Assembly: GCF_000714715.1 (NCBI RefSeq)
Contig: NZ_JMFO01000015.1
Coordinates: 1 to 43,043, forward strand
Source of the DNA: Candidatus Magnetobacterium casense
GTDB taxonomy: Bacteria; Nitrospirota; Thermodesulfovibrionia; Thermodesulfovibrionales; Magnetobacteriaceae
DNA length: 43,043 nucleotides
Direction of reading: 5' to 3'
Shown: in pieces, positions 25,477 to 33,840 of the stretch
Numbering within the stretch: position 1 is the first letter of the stretch
Layout of the letters: the number at the start of each line of letters is the position of its first letter
Notes under the pieces: generated by a model
Told to the model about the DNA's origin: nothing
What the model saw: only the letters and a program-made list of their open reading frames with translations
The model's database searches: none
Translations under genes and position numbers: made by a program

Positions 25477-26796
25477 ATGGCGCAGTACATAGGGTTTAAT
25501 CTGGGCAGGGAGGAGTACGTGATCCCTATACTTGTGGTACAGGAGATCATGAAACCTACACAGACTACCAAACTGCCACACACACCCCAACACGTCCTTG
25601 GCATTATCAACCTCAGAGGAAAGACGATATCGGTCATAGACCTCAAGAGAAAGCTCGGCCTTGACAGCGATGACTCAGACACCAAAGGCAACGTCATTGT
25701 CACCAACATCGGCAGGGTGACCTTTGGCGTAAAAGTGGATGCCATCACCGGTGTGATGAACATCGAAGATGATGTCATCAAAAGGGACATAGAACTCGTC
25801 TGCAAAGGACATTCGGACGAATGTCTCAGAGGGGTTGCCAATATCGGCGACAACAGAATGGTGCTCATCATAGAACTTGCAAACATGCTCAACAAGGAAG
25901 ACCTTGTGATGATGGCTGCCGCAGATACACCAGGGGACGATACCTGCGGGGTTGATGATAACAACATTGGAGAGGTTGAAAACAAGGAAGCCACCGAACC
26001 CATATCCGACAACGACATTGCTACACAAAAAGGTGGAGGGAGATTCGTACAGGATGTCAAGGAGGCCTTTGAGAAATCAATTGTGGACAGGGGCGGTGAA
26101 AAAGGCCTCGTCGATAAGATAATGGCAGAGGTCCAGGGGCTTATAGAGGCCTTCGCTGATGGTGATACCGAAAAGGCTGAACGCGCCATTATGGCGATCT
26201 CAAGCTACGGTGAACGCGACCTGTTCTCAGAGGTTGGCAAGATGACCCGCAGACTGCACGACTCCTTTAAAGATTTCAAACAGATGATCGACCCCCGTCT
26301 GCACGATATCGCACATGATGATATGCCCGAAATGACAGACAAACTGGAGTGGGTGATTACCAGGACCGATGAGGCGGCAGGTAAGACCATCGGAATAGCC
26401 GAAAAGAACCAGTCCAAGCTCTCCGTGTTGATGGATAAGCTGGACTCTGTCGAGGGTAAGCTCAATGCCCTGGACTGTACACACGCCGATGAAACACTCT
26501 CTCTGAGCTTCATAAAGACGGAGTTGGCCGAGATCAGCAATGATTTCTTTGAGATCATGCTGGCACAGGAGTTCCAGGACCTGACGGGGCAGATACTCAA
26601 AAAGGTGATCAGGCTTGTCAAGGAGCTTGAAGAACAACTGTTGCAGTTGGTGGTGTACTTTGGCGTCAAGGCCGATGCCACAAAGGCAGAGGAGAAACAA
26701 GCCGAAGAGGTACATGGGCCGCAGATTAAGGCAGGAGAGGGGATTATGTCCGACCAGGGGGACGTTGATGCCCTGCTTGCAGAGTTTGGATTTTAA
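25477..26796 (+). CDS. CheW-CheZ fusion: receptor-coupling domain joined to CheY-P phosphatase
   Basis: A 439-residue two-domain protein. Residues 1-145 form a CheW domain (REEYVIPILVVQEIMKP, then HVLGIINLRGKTISVIDLKRKLG). An acidic linker at about 150-190 follows. Residues about 200-439 match CheZ: KMTRRLHDSF, a long helix with DDMPEMTDKLEWVITRTDEA and AGKTIGIAE, the catalytic block AQEFQDLTGQ at 363-372 (Asp368 and Gln372 correspond to Asp143 and Gln147 of E. coli CheZ), and the C-terminal CheY-binding tail DVDALLAEFGF. It should dephosphorylate CheY while docked to the receptor-CheA array. The linker and both domains are in one uninterrupted frame. A separate plain CheW is encoded at 30008. 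Confidence 0.88.
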   Translation: MAQYIGFNLGREEYVIPILVVQEIMKPTQTTKLPHTPQHVLGIINLRGKTISVIDLKRKLGLDSDDSDTKGNVIVTNIGRVTFGVKVDAITGVMNIEDDVIKRDIELVCKGHSDECLRGVANIGDNRMVLIIELANMLNKEDLVMMAAADTPGDDTCGVDDNNIGEVENKEATEPISDNDIATQKGGGRFVQDVKEAFEKSIVDRGGEKGLVDKIMAEVQGLIEAFADGDTEKAERAIMAISSYGERDLFSEVGKMTRRLHDSFKDFKQMIDPRLHDIAHDDMPEMTDKLEWVITRTDEAAGKTIGIAEKNQSKLSVLMDKLDSVEGKLNALDCTHADETLSLSFIKTELAEISNDFFEIMLAQEFQDLTGQILKKVIRLVKELEEQLLQLVVYFGVKADATKAEEKQAEEVHGPQIKAGEGIMSDQGDVDALLAEFGF

Positions 26797-26885
26797 TGCG
26801 GTGTACGCCTGATTTGTTATGAAACACAAAAGCTATACGCAAAAAGATAGAGGCCAAATACAACCAGGCCTAAAAGGAGATTGTC

Positions 26886-28847
26886 ATGGTTGATGAAATG
26901 GATGAGATAATAAGCGACTTCCTGATAGAAACCACCGAGCTGATCGAGGAGCTTAACCAGAAATTTGTTGAGTTGGAAACAAACAGGGACAATCAGGCCC
27001 TTGTAAATGATATATTTCGCTCTGTACATACAATAAAGGGAGCCTCCGGGTTTCTGGGGTTTACTCAGATGGTGCAGCTTACCCACATCACCGAGTCCGT
27101 CCTGAAAAAGATAAAAGACGGAGACATATTTCTGGCCCCTAACATCATGGACGTGATCCTGGAATCAATAGACATGGTCAAGGTACTCCTTGAACACATA
27201 AAGCAAAAGGATGACGTAGAGGAAGACCTCACGGGTATCATGGGCAAACTGCAAGTTATCTATGACAACGCCGGTGCCTCTGCCGAAGGTGGTAAGCCGA
27301 CACCTGCACAGAGCGCCGCACCTGCCAGAGACGAACAGGAAGAACTGCCTCCCGAGGAAGACCTCATGAGCAATTTCGCAGGGGAATTTGAAGAACATGA
27401 ATCTCAGGAAATGGAGGAGACCAAGGCACCCAAACACTTAGGCGAACTACTCATCGAGGAGGGCAAGGTCTCCGAGGACGATGTGGAAGAGGCCCTCACC
27501 ATACAGTCAATGATAAAGGAGTCCGTAGATACGGGAGATATACCCAAGGTTGGCGAAATCCTGACTGCCACAGAGAAGGCATCCAAGGAAGACGTAAAAA
27601 AAGTACTCGCCAAACAAGCTACACCATCCGATAAGGGACAACCACAACAGGTAGAGCAAACCATCAGGGTGGACGTGGAGAGACTCGATAACGTGCTAAA
27701 CCTCGTTGGCGAACTGGTGCTTGCCCGAAACAGACTCATGAAGCTCGTGGCCAACCTCGACATCAAATACTCCGAAACGGCAGACGTCTCACACCTGTCG
27801 GAGTTGACCGCCTTTATCAACCTCATAACGACCGACCTGCAACTGGCGGTTATGAAAACAAGAATGCAGCCGGTGAAAAAGGTCTTTAACAAGTTTCCCC
27901 GCATGGTAAGAGACCTGGCCAGGACTATGAAAAAAGAGGTAGAACTGCGTCTTGTCGGCGAGGAGACGGAGCTGGACAAGTCGATCATCGAAGAGGTCGG
28001 CGATCCCCTGGTGCACTTGATCAGAAACGCCGCAGACCACGGCATTGAACTGCCCGCTGTCAGAGAGGAAGCCGGTAAGCCCCGTCACGGAACCGTCATA
28101 CTGTCGGCCTATCAGGAGGGCAACAACATCGTGCTGTCCATAGAGGATGACGGTAAGGGAATAGATGTAGATAAACTGAAAGAAAAGATTGTAGAAAAAG
28201 GGTTTGCCTCCCAGGATGAGATAGAGCGGCTGTCCAATAAAGAGGTACTGGATTACATATTCCTGCCGGGTTTTTCAACGGCCAAGCAGGTAACGGATGT
28301 CTCAGGGCGCGGCGTAGGAATGGACGTTGTAAAAACCAATATCTCCAAGCTCAACGGCTCCATCAGCATCGAAACAGAGGTGGGACAGGGAACAAGGTTC
28401 TTGTTGCGTCTGCCGCTGACTCTTGCAATTATCCAGGCGCTGATGGTTGGCGTGGCGGATGAAGTCTTTGCGGTTCCGTTGTCTTCGGTTGTTGAAACGG
28501 TGCGCCTGGACAAGAAGGACATAAAGACCATCAGGGGGCAGGAGACCGTACTACTCAGAGACGAGGTCGTGCCAGTATACAGGTTGGCAAACAAGTTCTA
28601 TCTCATGTCCGCATCGGCAAATGGTACGGAGAAGGTCTACATGGTCGTCATTGTGGTCAACGAAAAGAAATTTGGCATGATGGTAGACAAACTGTACGGG
28701 CAGGAAGAGGTGGTCATAAAATCAATAGAGGGATTCTCAAACAGTGCAGACGGCATAGCAGGGGCTACGATAACGGGCGACGGTAAGGTGGTCTTGATCA
28801 TAGACCCGTCGGTGATGTTCAGCTCTACCTTGCAGGGACACAAGTAG
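26886..28847 (+). CDS. cheA: Chemotaxis histidine kinase CheA
   Basis: A 653-residue kinase. P1/HPt domain at 1-125 with the phospho-His48 in RSVHTIKGASGFLGF. An acidic, Pro-rich linker follows, then at 184-244 two tandem 24-residue motifs (HLGELLIEEGKVSEDD..., KVGEILTATEKASKED...) ending in Gln, resembling MshEN/GspE-N repeats, where a P2 CheY-binding domain is common. P3 dimerisation begins near 258, the ATPase has the N box DPLVHLIRNAADHG (373-386), G1 DDGKGID (421-427) and G2 GRGVGMD (474-480), and P5 (about 510-650) is a CheW-like domain. It phosphorylates CheY and CheB. AAAGGAG precedes ATG 26886. Confidence 0.93.
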   Translation: MVDEMDEIISDFLIETTELIEELNQKFVELETNRDNQALVNDIFRSVHTIKGASGFLGFTQMVQLTHITESVLKKIKDGDIFLAPNIMDVILESIDMVKVLLEHIKQKDDVEEDLTGIMGKLQVIYDNAGASAEGGKPTPAQSAAPARDEQEELPPEEDLMSNFAGEFEEHESQEMEETKAPKHLGELLIEEGKVSEDDVEEALTIQSMIKESVDTGDIPKVGEILTATEKASKEDVKKVLAKQATPSDKGQPQQVEQTIRVDVERLDNVLNLVGELVLARNRLMKLVANLDIKYSETADVSHLSELTAFINLITTDLQLAVMKTRMQPVKKVFNKFPRMVRDLARTMKKEVELRLVGEETELDKSIIEEVGDPLVHLIRNAADHGIELPAVREEAGKPRHGTVILSAYQEGNNIVLSIEDDGKGIDVDKLKEKIVEKGFASQDEIERLSNKEVLDYIFLPGFSTAKQVTDVSGRGVGMDVVKTNISKLNGSISIETEVGQGTRFLLRLPLTLAIIQALMVGVADEVFAVPLSSVVETVRLDKKDIKTIRGQETVLLRDEVVPVYRLANKFYLMSASANGTEKVYMVVIVVNEKKFGMMVDKLYGQEEVVIKSIEGFSNSADGIAGATITGDGKVVLIIDPSVMFSSTLQGHK

Positions 28848-28866
28848 GCACAGGCATAGTAGGCCA

Positions 28867-29934
28867 ATGGAAAAACCGGGAAAATACATACGTGTGTTGA
28901 TCGTTGATGACTCAGCGTTTATGAGAAATGCTATTAAAACTATGCTGGCCTCCGATCCCGATATCCAGGTCGTGGGGGTTGCCCGTGATGGTGTAGAGGC
29001 AATAGAGAAGGTTGCAACCCTTAAGCCCGATATCGTGACACTGGATGTCGAAATGCCCAGAATGAACGGCATTGAAACCCTGAAGATATTAATGGAGAAG
29101 TCCCCCCTGCCGGTTATTATGGTCAGTTCGCTGACCACCGATGGCGCCAAGGTTACGCTGGATGCCCTGGATATGGGGGCAGTAGACTTTATCCCTAAAA
29201 ATCTCTCCGAGTTATCCGTTAATATAGTAAATATCAAACTTATGCTCATAGATAAAATAAAACAGATCGGTTCAAAAGGCTTAAAGATACCTAAAAAAAC
29301 CTCAAAGGCCTCTTCAAAGATTACCGCACATCCGTCAACGGCAAAGAACGTGCAGTTTACTTCCTCAAAACGTATGAACATCATAGCCATCGGCACCTCC
29401 ACCGGAGGCCCCAAGGCATTGCAGTCAATCGTGCCGATGCTGCCCAAAAACATAAGCATACCCATTGTGATCTCTCAACACATGCCGCACAGCTTCACCG
29501 GCCCATTTGCCGAAAGATTGAACCAACTCAGTCAGGTCTGCGTCAGGGAGGCCAAAAACGGCGAAAGGCTCCAGAGCGGCATCGTCTATATTGCCCCGGG
29601 GTGCGGGCATATGAGTATTGTGAAAAAGGGGATAGAGAAGTACATTAGCATATCGGAAAGCAACGAGTATATATACAAACCCTCGGTTGATGTCATGATG
29701 CTGTCCGTTGCACAACTGTATCCGGGCAACTGCCTGGGGGTTATCCTCACGGGCATGGGCAACGACGGACTGAAGGGAATGAAGGCCATAAAGGAAAGCG
29801 ATGGCAGAACCATTGCCCAGGATGAGGAAAGTTGTGTCGTCTACGGTATGCCAAAGGCCGTAGTGGATGCCGGAATCGCCGATAAAATAGTATCTTTAGC
29901 CGAGGTGGCCGGAGAGATTATTAACTCTATATAG
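28867..29934 (+). CDS. cheB: Chemotaxis methylesterase CheB
   Basis: A 355-residue protein: receiver domain (VLIVDDSAFMRN; phospho-Asp in VTLDVEMPRMNG; Lys in FIPKNL) and a C-terminal methylesterase/deamidase with the Ser of GTSTGGP, His of SQHMPHSF and Asp of GMGNDGLKG as catalytic triad. It removes methyl groups from receptors and is activated by CheA. It starts 19 bases after cheA. Confidence 0.94.
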   Translation: MEKPGKYIRVLIVDDSAFMRNAIKTMLASDPDIQVVGVARDGVEAIEKVATLKPDIVTLDVEMPRMNGIETLKILMEKSPLPVIMVSSLTTDGAKVTLDALDMGAVDFIPKNLSELSVNIVNIKLMLIDKIKQIGSKGLKIPKKTSKASSKITAHPSTAKNVQFTSSKRMNIIAIGTSTGGPKALQSIVPMLPKNISIPIVISQHMPHSFTGPFAERLNQLSQVCVREAKNGERLQSGIVYIAPGCGHMSIVKKGIEKYISISESNEYIYKPSVDVMMLSVAQLYPGNCLGVILTGMGNDGLKGMKAIKESDGRTIAQDEESCVVYGMPKAVVDAGIADKIVSLAEVAGEIINSI

Positions 29935-29948
29935 GGCCGCTATGACCA

Positions 29949-29970
29949 TACCCCCATGTAGCCGGGGGTA
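29949..29970 (+). other. Hairpin between cheB and cheW
   Basis: TACCCCC (29949-29955) pairs perfectly with GGGGGTA (29964-29970) across an eight-base loop, 15 bases after the cheB stop. There is no T run, so it is more likely an mRNA-stabilising or attenuating structure than a full terminator. Confidence 0.5.
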
Positions 29971-30007
29971 AGAATAACATATCAAACGAACAACGAGGGA
30001 GATTTTT

Positions 30008-30469
30008 ATGGAGGCTTTCACACCAATAGATGGTGTATTACAACTGGTTACCTTTACCTTGGGCAGTGAAGAGTATGCCGTGGATATCCTTAAGGTACAG
30101 GAAATCAACAGAATGACGGTTATAACCATAGTTCCCAACTCGCCCCAGTATGTTGAGGGTGTAATAAACCTCCGCGGTAAGGTAATACCCGTGGTCAATC
30201 TGAGAAAAAAATTCGGAATAGCAGAGATTGACAACGATAGCGATGCGAGGATCATGATTGTAGATATCAGGGGTATTACGATGGGTATGGTCGTGGACTC
30301 CGTCTCCGAGGTGCTTAGAGTGCCCGCAACCATCGTGGAGGCAACCCCACCTATGGCAACGGATATATCGACCGAGTTCATCAACGGTATAGCAAAACTC
30401 GCCGACAGACTGATCATTCTGCTGGATATCGATAAGCTCATAGAAGGGGGCGATATGTCCGTGTTCTGA
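30008..30469 (+). CDS. cheW: Chemotaxis coupling protein CheW
   Basis: A 153-residue single CheW domain that joins chemoreceptors to CheA: LQLVTFTLGSEEYAVDILKVQEIN, VEGVINLRGKVIPVVNLRKKFG and the C-terminal LIILLDIDKLI. GAGGGAG precedes ATG 30008. It is the last gene of the 18-kb co-directional flagellar/chemotaxis run; a family A repeat follows the stop. Confidence 0.94.
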   Translation: MEAFTPIDGVLQLVTFTLGSEEYAVDILKVQEINRMTVITIVPNSPQYVEGVINLRGKVIPVVNLRKKFGIAEIDNDSDARIMIVDIRGITMGMVVDSVSEVLRVPATIVEATPPMATDISTEFINGIAKLADRLIILLDIDKLIEGGDMSVF

Positions 30470-30481
30470 TACCAACGCCGC

Positions 30482-30532
30482 AAAAAGGGGCGGCTCCGAA
30501 CCCCCCGCAAGGGGGCCAGCCCCCTTGACCCC
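30482..30532. repeat. Dispersed GC-rich repeat, family A, copy 4
   Basis: On the minus strand it reads GGGGTCAAGGGGGCTGG, then CCCCCTTGCGGGGGG and GGAGCCGCCCC. It matches 6832-6890. It lies right after cheW, and its strong hairpin (CCCCCGCAAGGGGG) could also end transcription of the chemotaxis run. Confidence 0.75.
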
Positions 30533-30660
30533 TTCCTGCTTGTTGTAGCTACTTATGCTCGCTTACTTATTACACAATTCATAAAATTCTCAAGTGCGAT
30601 TGCCCTGTTGTTCTGACATATTGCTTTTTTTGTCTGGTTATTGCTAAATTATCATAAGGG

Positions 30661-30692
30661 TTGTTACCACTATTGTTGTTAAGGTGTAACAA
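30661..30692. promoter_or_regulatory. Inverted repeat upstream of the GGDEF-EAL gene
   Basis: TTGTTAC at 30661-30667 and GTAACAA at 30686-30692 are perfect inverted copies about 60 bases before the gene start. It could be an operator or a hairpin; nothing else in the window repeats it. Confidence 0.35.
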
Positions 30693-30752
30693 TCCAGGGT
30701 GCGATTGAGGATGTCACAGGGATAAAGGGGTATATTATAAAAGGAGAGGTCG

Positions 30753-33700
30753 TTGGCGCAAGTGCAACAGTGGTTTCTTTATAATCTGGATATAGTGTTT
30801 CTGTTGTATGGGGCGTCCTTTGTTTTTATGGGGGTGTCGATCCTTGTTCAATCCAGGCGTGGGAGTGTCCTTAAGCTTGCGCGTATTATCGGGCTTTTGG
30901 CCGCCTTTGCACTGATCCACGGGATAAACGAGTGGTTGGACATGCTGTCGCTTCTTCACCCACAAGATACTATTTTTAAAACCCTGAGTTTGTGTTGCCT
31001 TCTGACTTCATACGTATTCTTGTTTGAGTTTGGCATACGGTTGTCCACCATCAATAAAGATGTCTCAATGTTCAAATGGCGGATTACGGCGGGGATACTG
31101 CTTTTTATCTCCCTCCTTTCCTATTTCTCAGGACAACCCTGGCAGACGGGACAGATACTGGCAAGGTATTTTCTGGCATTTCCCGGCGCTCTCCTTACCG
31201 CTATAGGTTTCTACTGCTACCGCCATATCAAAGAAAATGTCAAAAAGCCTCTGCACGTCAACCGATATTTTCTGTTGGCAGGGGGTGCGTTTTTGGCATA
31301 TTCCGTTCTGGGTGGTCTGGTTGTTTCCAGGGGTGTTTTTTTTCCCTCAAACGTGCTCAACACCGATACGTTTCTTTCGGTGGTGAAGGTTCCTGTGCAG
31401 GTTTTCAGGGCTATATGTGCAGCCATTGCGGCCATCTCCGTAGTCGGAGTAATCAGACTTTTTAACTGGGAGACACAAAAACACCTGCAGGATACCATTG
31501 AGGAGTCAGTCGGAAAAGATGACAAGATACTTCAGCAATCACAGTTGCAGGAGGTGTTAAATCTCGTTATGAAGGTATCGATGTTTTCCATGTCCCTTGA
31601 TAAGCAATTAGAACGGATACTGAACTTCATACTGTTGCTGCCGGGAATATCAGTGCAGGCAAAGGGTTGCATATTCCTCAGACAAGGCAATTCAGACAGA
31701 TTGACAATCGTAGCGCATCATAACTTATCAGAGCAACAGCTCATGACATGCTCGAACATCCAGGTTGGTCAATGTCTGTGCGGGCGAGCCGCCGCCACTG
31801 CCAAGGTCATTTTTACCACAGCGGCAGAGGACGTCAGCCATGATATCCGTTATGAAGGGATGGTGCCTCATGGGCATTACTGTATCCCGATAATCTCAGA
31901 CGTCAGACTGCTGGGGGTGTTCACCCTGTACGTCACAGAAGAGTATGAGTGGAATAAGGAAGAGGAGGGATTTCTCAAGGGAATTGCAAACATAATTGCC
32001 GAAATAATTATACGGAAAGAAAACGAAGAGCGATTAACACAGAACTATCTGATCCAAAACACCATAAACTCTATCTTACAACTGTCACTGAGTTCGTTGT
32101 CTTTTCAGGAACACATGGAGAGGACCCTCAACATCATAAGCAACGTCCCCTGGCTGTCGGACAAGGCAACGGGGTGCATATTCCTGATGGACGAAAAGCG
32201 TGAGACGCTTGTAATCAAGACCCATAAGGGGTTCTCTCCGCGCCTGTACAAGACGTGTAACTACCTGCCCCTTGGCAAGTGTCTGTGTGGACTGGCGGCA
32301 AGTACCGGTGAGGTGGTGTTTGCAGATTCTTTGGATGAGCGGCACAGCATCGTGTATGAGGGGATGCACCAACACGGGCATTACTGTGTGCCGATAAAGT
32401 CAGGTGATAAGGTACTGGGGATTATTAACCTCTACACAAAGGCTGGACACGTAAGAACAACACTGGAGGAAGATTTCCTGCTATCCGTTGCAGGCACCTT
32501 ATCGGCCATTATTGAGCGTAAACTCATAGAGGATAAACTACAGTACATGACAAACTATGACACCCTGACCGGTCTGCCCAACAGGGTGTTGTTTCTTGAC
32601 CGCCTTGAGTACGAAGCAAGAACCGCAAAGCGTTATGGCTATCTCTTTGCGGTTATTTACCTGGACATGGATAACTTCAAGAACATTAACGACGCCATGG
32701 GGCATGATGTGGGAGACCTGTTTTTAAAGACCATTGCCAGTCGCCTTATGAAAAACGTCCGCGAAGCAGACACTATTGCCCGTATGAATGGGGATGAGTT
32801 CATGGTAATCCTTACAAACATAAAAGATGCAGGTGATTCAGAGACTATTGCCAATAAGATATTAAATTCCCTGAGTGAAAACTTTGACCTTGGCGGTAGC
32901 AATTACAGTGCCACTGCTAGCATCGGTATAAGCATCTACCCAGATGATGCAGACAGCTCAGAGGGACTGCTCAACTGTGCGGAGACGGCTATGAATCACG
33001 TCAAACTCGGTGGAAGAAACGGATACGCCCGCTTTAAGACCGATATGGACGCCTCCCATAGTGAGCGATTCAGGATGGTGAATGAGCTGCGTCTGGCCAT
33101 CGAACGCAACGAACTTGTAATCCACTATCAGCCGCAGATAGAGATCAAGACCGGCAAGATTATCGGAGCGGAGGCGCTTGTGCGTTGGCAGCACCCCACA
33201 CTGGGGCTGATCTATCCAAATTCCTTTATACCGCTGGCAGAAGACACAGGGTTAATTGTACCACTTGGTGAGTTGGTGCTGCGCAACAGTTGTCAACAAA
33301 ACGTAGCATGGCAGGGTATGGGATTACCGCCCGTCGTTATGGCAGTCAACGTCTCACTCAAGCAGGTCTACAGGCAATACAGCCTGGCAGAGGTGGTCTT
33401 GAAGGTTATCCATGATACACAGTTGACCCCACACTACCTGGAACTTGAACTCACCGAGAGCTTCTGCATGCAGAACCTGGACAACACAATAGCAATGCTG
33501 CGGCAGTTCAATTACATGGGCGTCCTGGTGACGATAGATGATTTTGGCACCGGATATTCGTCGCTGAGTTATCTCAAGCACCTGCCGTTTAAAAAGCTAA
33601 AGATAGACAAGGGTTTTATCCAGGAAATTACGACCAATCCCGACGACCTGACAATCGTAAAGACCATCATTGATATGGCACACAACCTCCGCTTAAGGGT

Positions 33701-33833
33701 AATAGCCGAGGGGGTGGAGACCAACGAACAACTGGAGGTGTTGCGCAGCCTCAACTGCGATGAGATTCAAGGGTTCCTGATCAGCAAGGCCGTCCCCGCA
33801 GACGACTTTGCCCAGTTGTTGAGAGGGGAGTAA
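30753..33833 (+). CDS. Membrane c-di-GMP enzyme: 7TM-GAF-GAF-GGDEF-EAL
   Basis: A 1026-residue protein starting with TTG after AGGAGAG. About seven transmembrane helices (residues 10-238) precede two GAF domains (260-420 and 430-590), each with CLCG (341-344; 510-513) and HGHYC (373-377; 541-545). The GGDEF domain (600-765) has NGDEF (689-693) in place of the canonical motif, so cyclase activity may be reduced. The EAL domain (775-1026) is intact: EALVRW 807-812, LELTES, DDFGTGYSSLSYL and VIAEGVET. It probably hydrolyses c-di-GMP in response to a signal bound by the GAF domains or membrane part. It converges on the pilB-like gene with only five bases between the stops. Confidence 0.9.
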   Translation: MAQVQQWFLYNLDIVFLLYGASFVFMGVSILVQSRRGSVLKLARIIGLLAAFALIHGINEWLDMLSLLHPQDTIFKTLSLCCLLTSYVFLFEFGIRLSTINKDVSMFKWRITAGILLFISLLSYFSGQPWQTGQILARYFLAFPGALLTAIGFYCYRHIKENVKKPLHVNRYFLLAGGAFLAYSVLGGLVVSRGVFFPSNVLNTDTFLSVVKVPVQVFRAICAAIAAISVVGVIRLFNWETQKHLQDTIEESVGKDDKILQQSQLQEVLNLVMKVSMFSMSLDKQLERILNFILLLPGISVQAKGCIFLRQGNSDRLTIVAHHNLSEQQLMTCSNIQVGQCLCGRAAATAKVIFTTAAEDVSHDIRYEGMVPHGHYCIPIISDVRLLGVFTLYVTEEYEWNKEEEGFLKGIANIIAEIIIRKENEERLTQNYLIQNTINSILQLSLSSLSFQEHMERTLNIISNVPWLSDKATGCIFLMDEKRETLVIKTHKGFSPRLYKTCNYLPLGKCLCGLAASTGEVVFADSLDERHSIVYEGMHQHGHYCVPIKSGDKVLGIINLYTKAGHVRTTLEEDFLLSVAGTLSAIIERKLIEDKLQYMTNYDTLTGLPNRVLFLDRLEYEARTAKRYGYLFAVIYLDMDNFKNINDAMGHDVGDLFLKTIASRLMKNVREADTIARMNGDEFMVILTNIKDAGDSETIANKILNSLSENFDLGGSNYSATASIGISIYPDDADSSEGLLNCAETAMNHVKLGGRNGYARFKTDMDASHSERFRMVNELRLAIERNELVIHYQPQIEIKTGKIIGAEALVRWQHPTLGLIYPNSFIPLAEDTGLIVPLGELVLRNSCQQNVAWQGMGLPPVVMAVNVSLKQVYRQYSLAEVVLKVIHDTQLTPHYLELELTESFCMQNLDNTIAMLRQFNYMGVLVTIDDFGTGYSSLSYLKHLPFKKLKIDKGFIQEITTNPDDLTIVKTIIDMAHNLRLRVIAEGVETNEQLEVLRSLNCDEIQGFLISKAVPADDFAQLLRGE

Positions 33834-33840
33834 GCCTCTC
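33821..33840. terminator. Hairpin shared by two convergent genes
   Basis: GAGAGG (33821-33826) pairs with CCTCTC (33835-33840) around an eight-base loop that contains the GGDEF-EAL stop codon; the second arm overlaps the stop of the minus-strand ATPase gene. It has no T run on either side. It may act as a weak bidirectional terminator. Confidence 0.4.
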
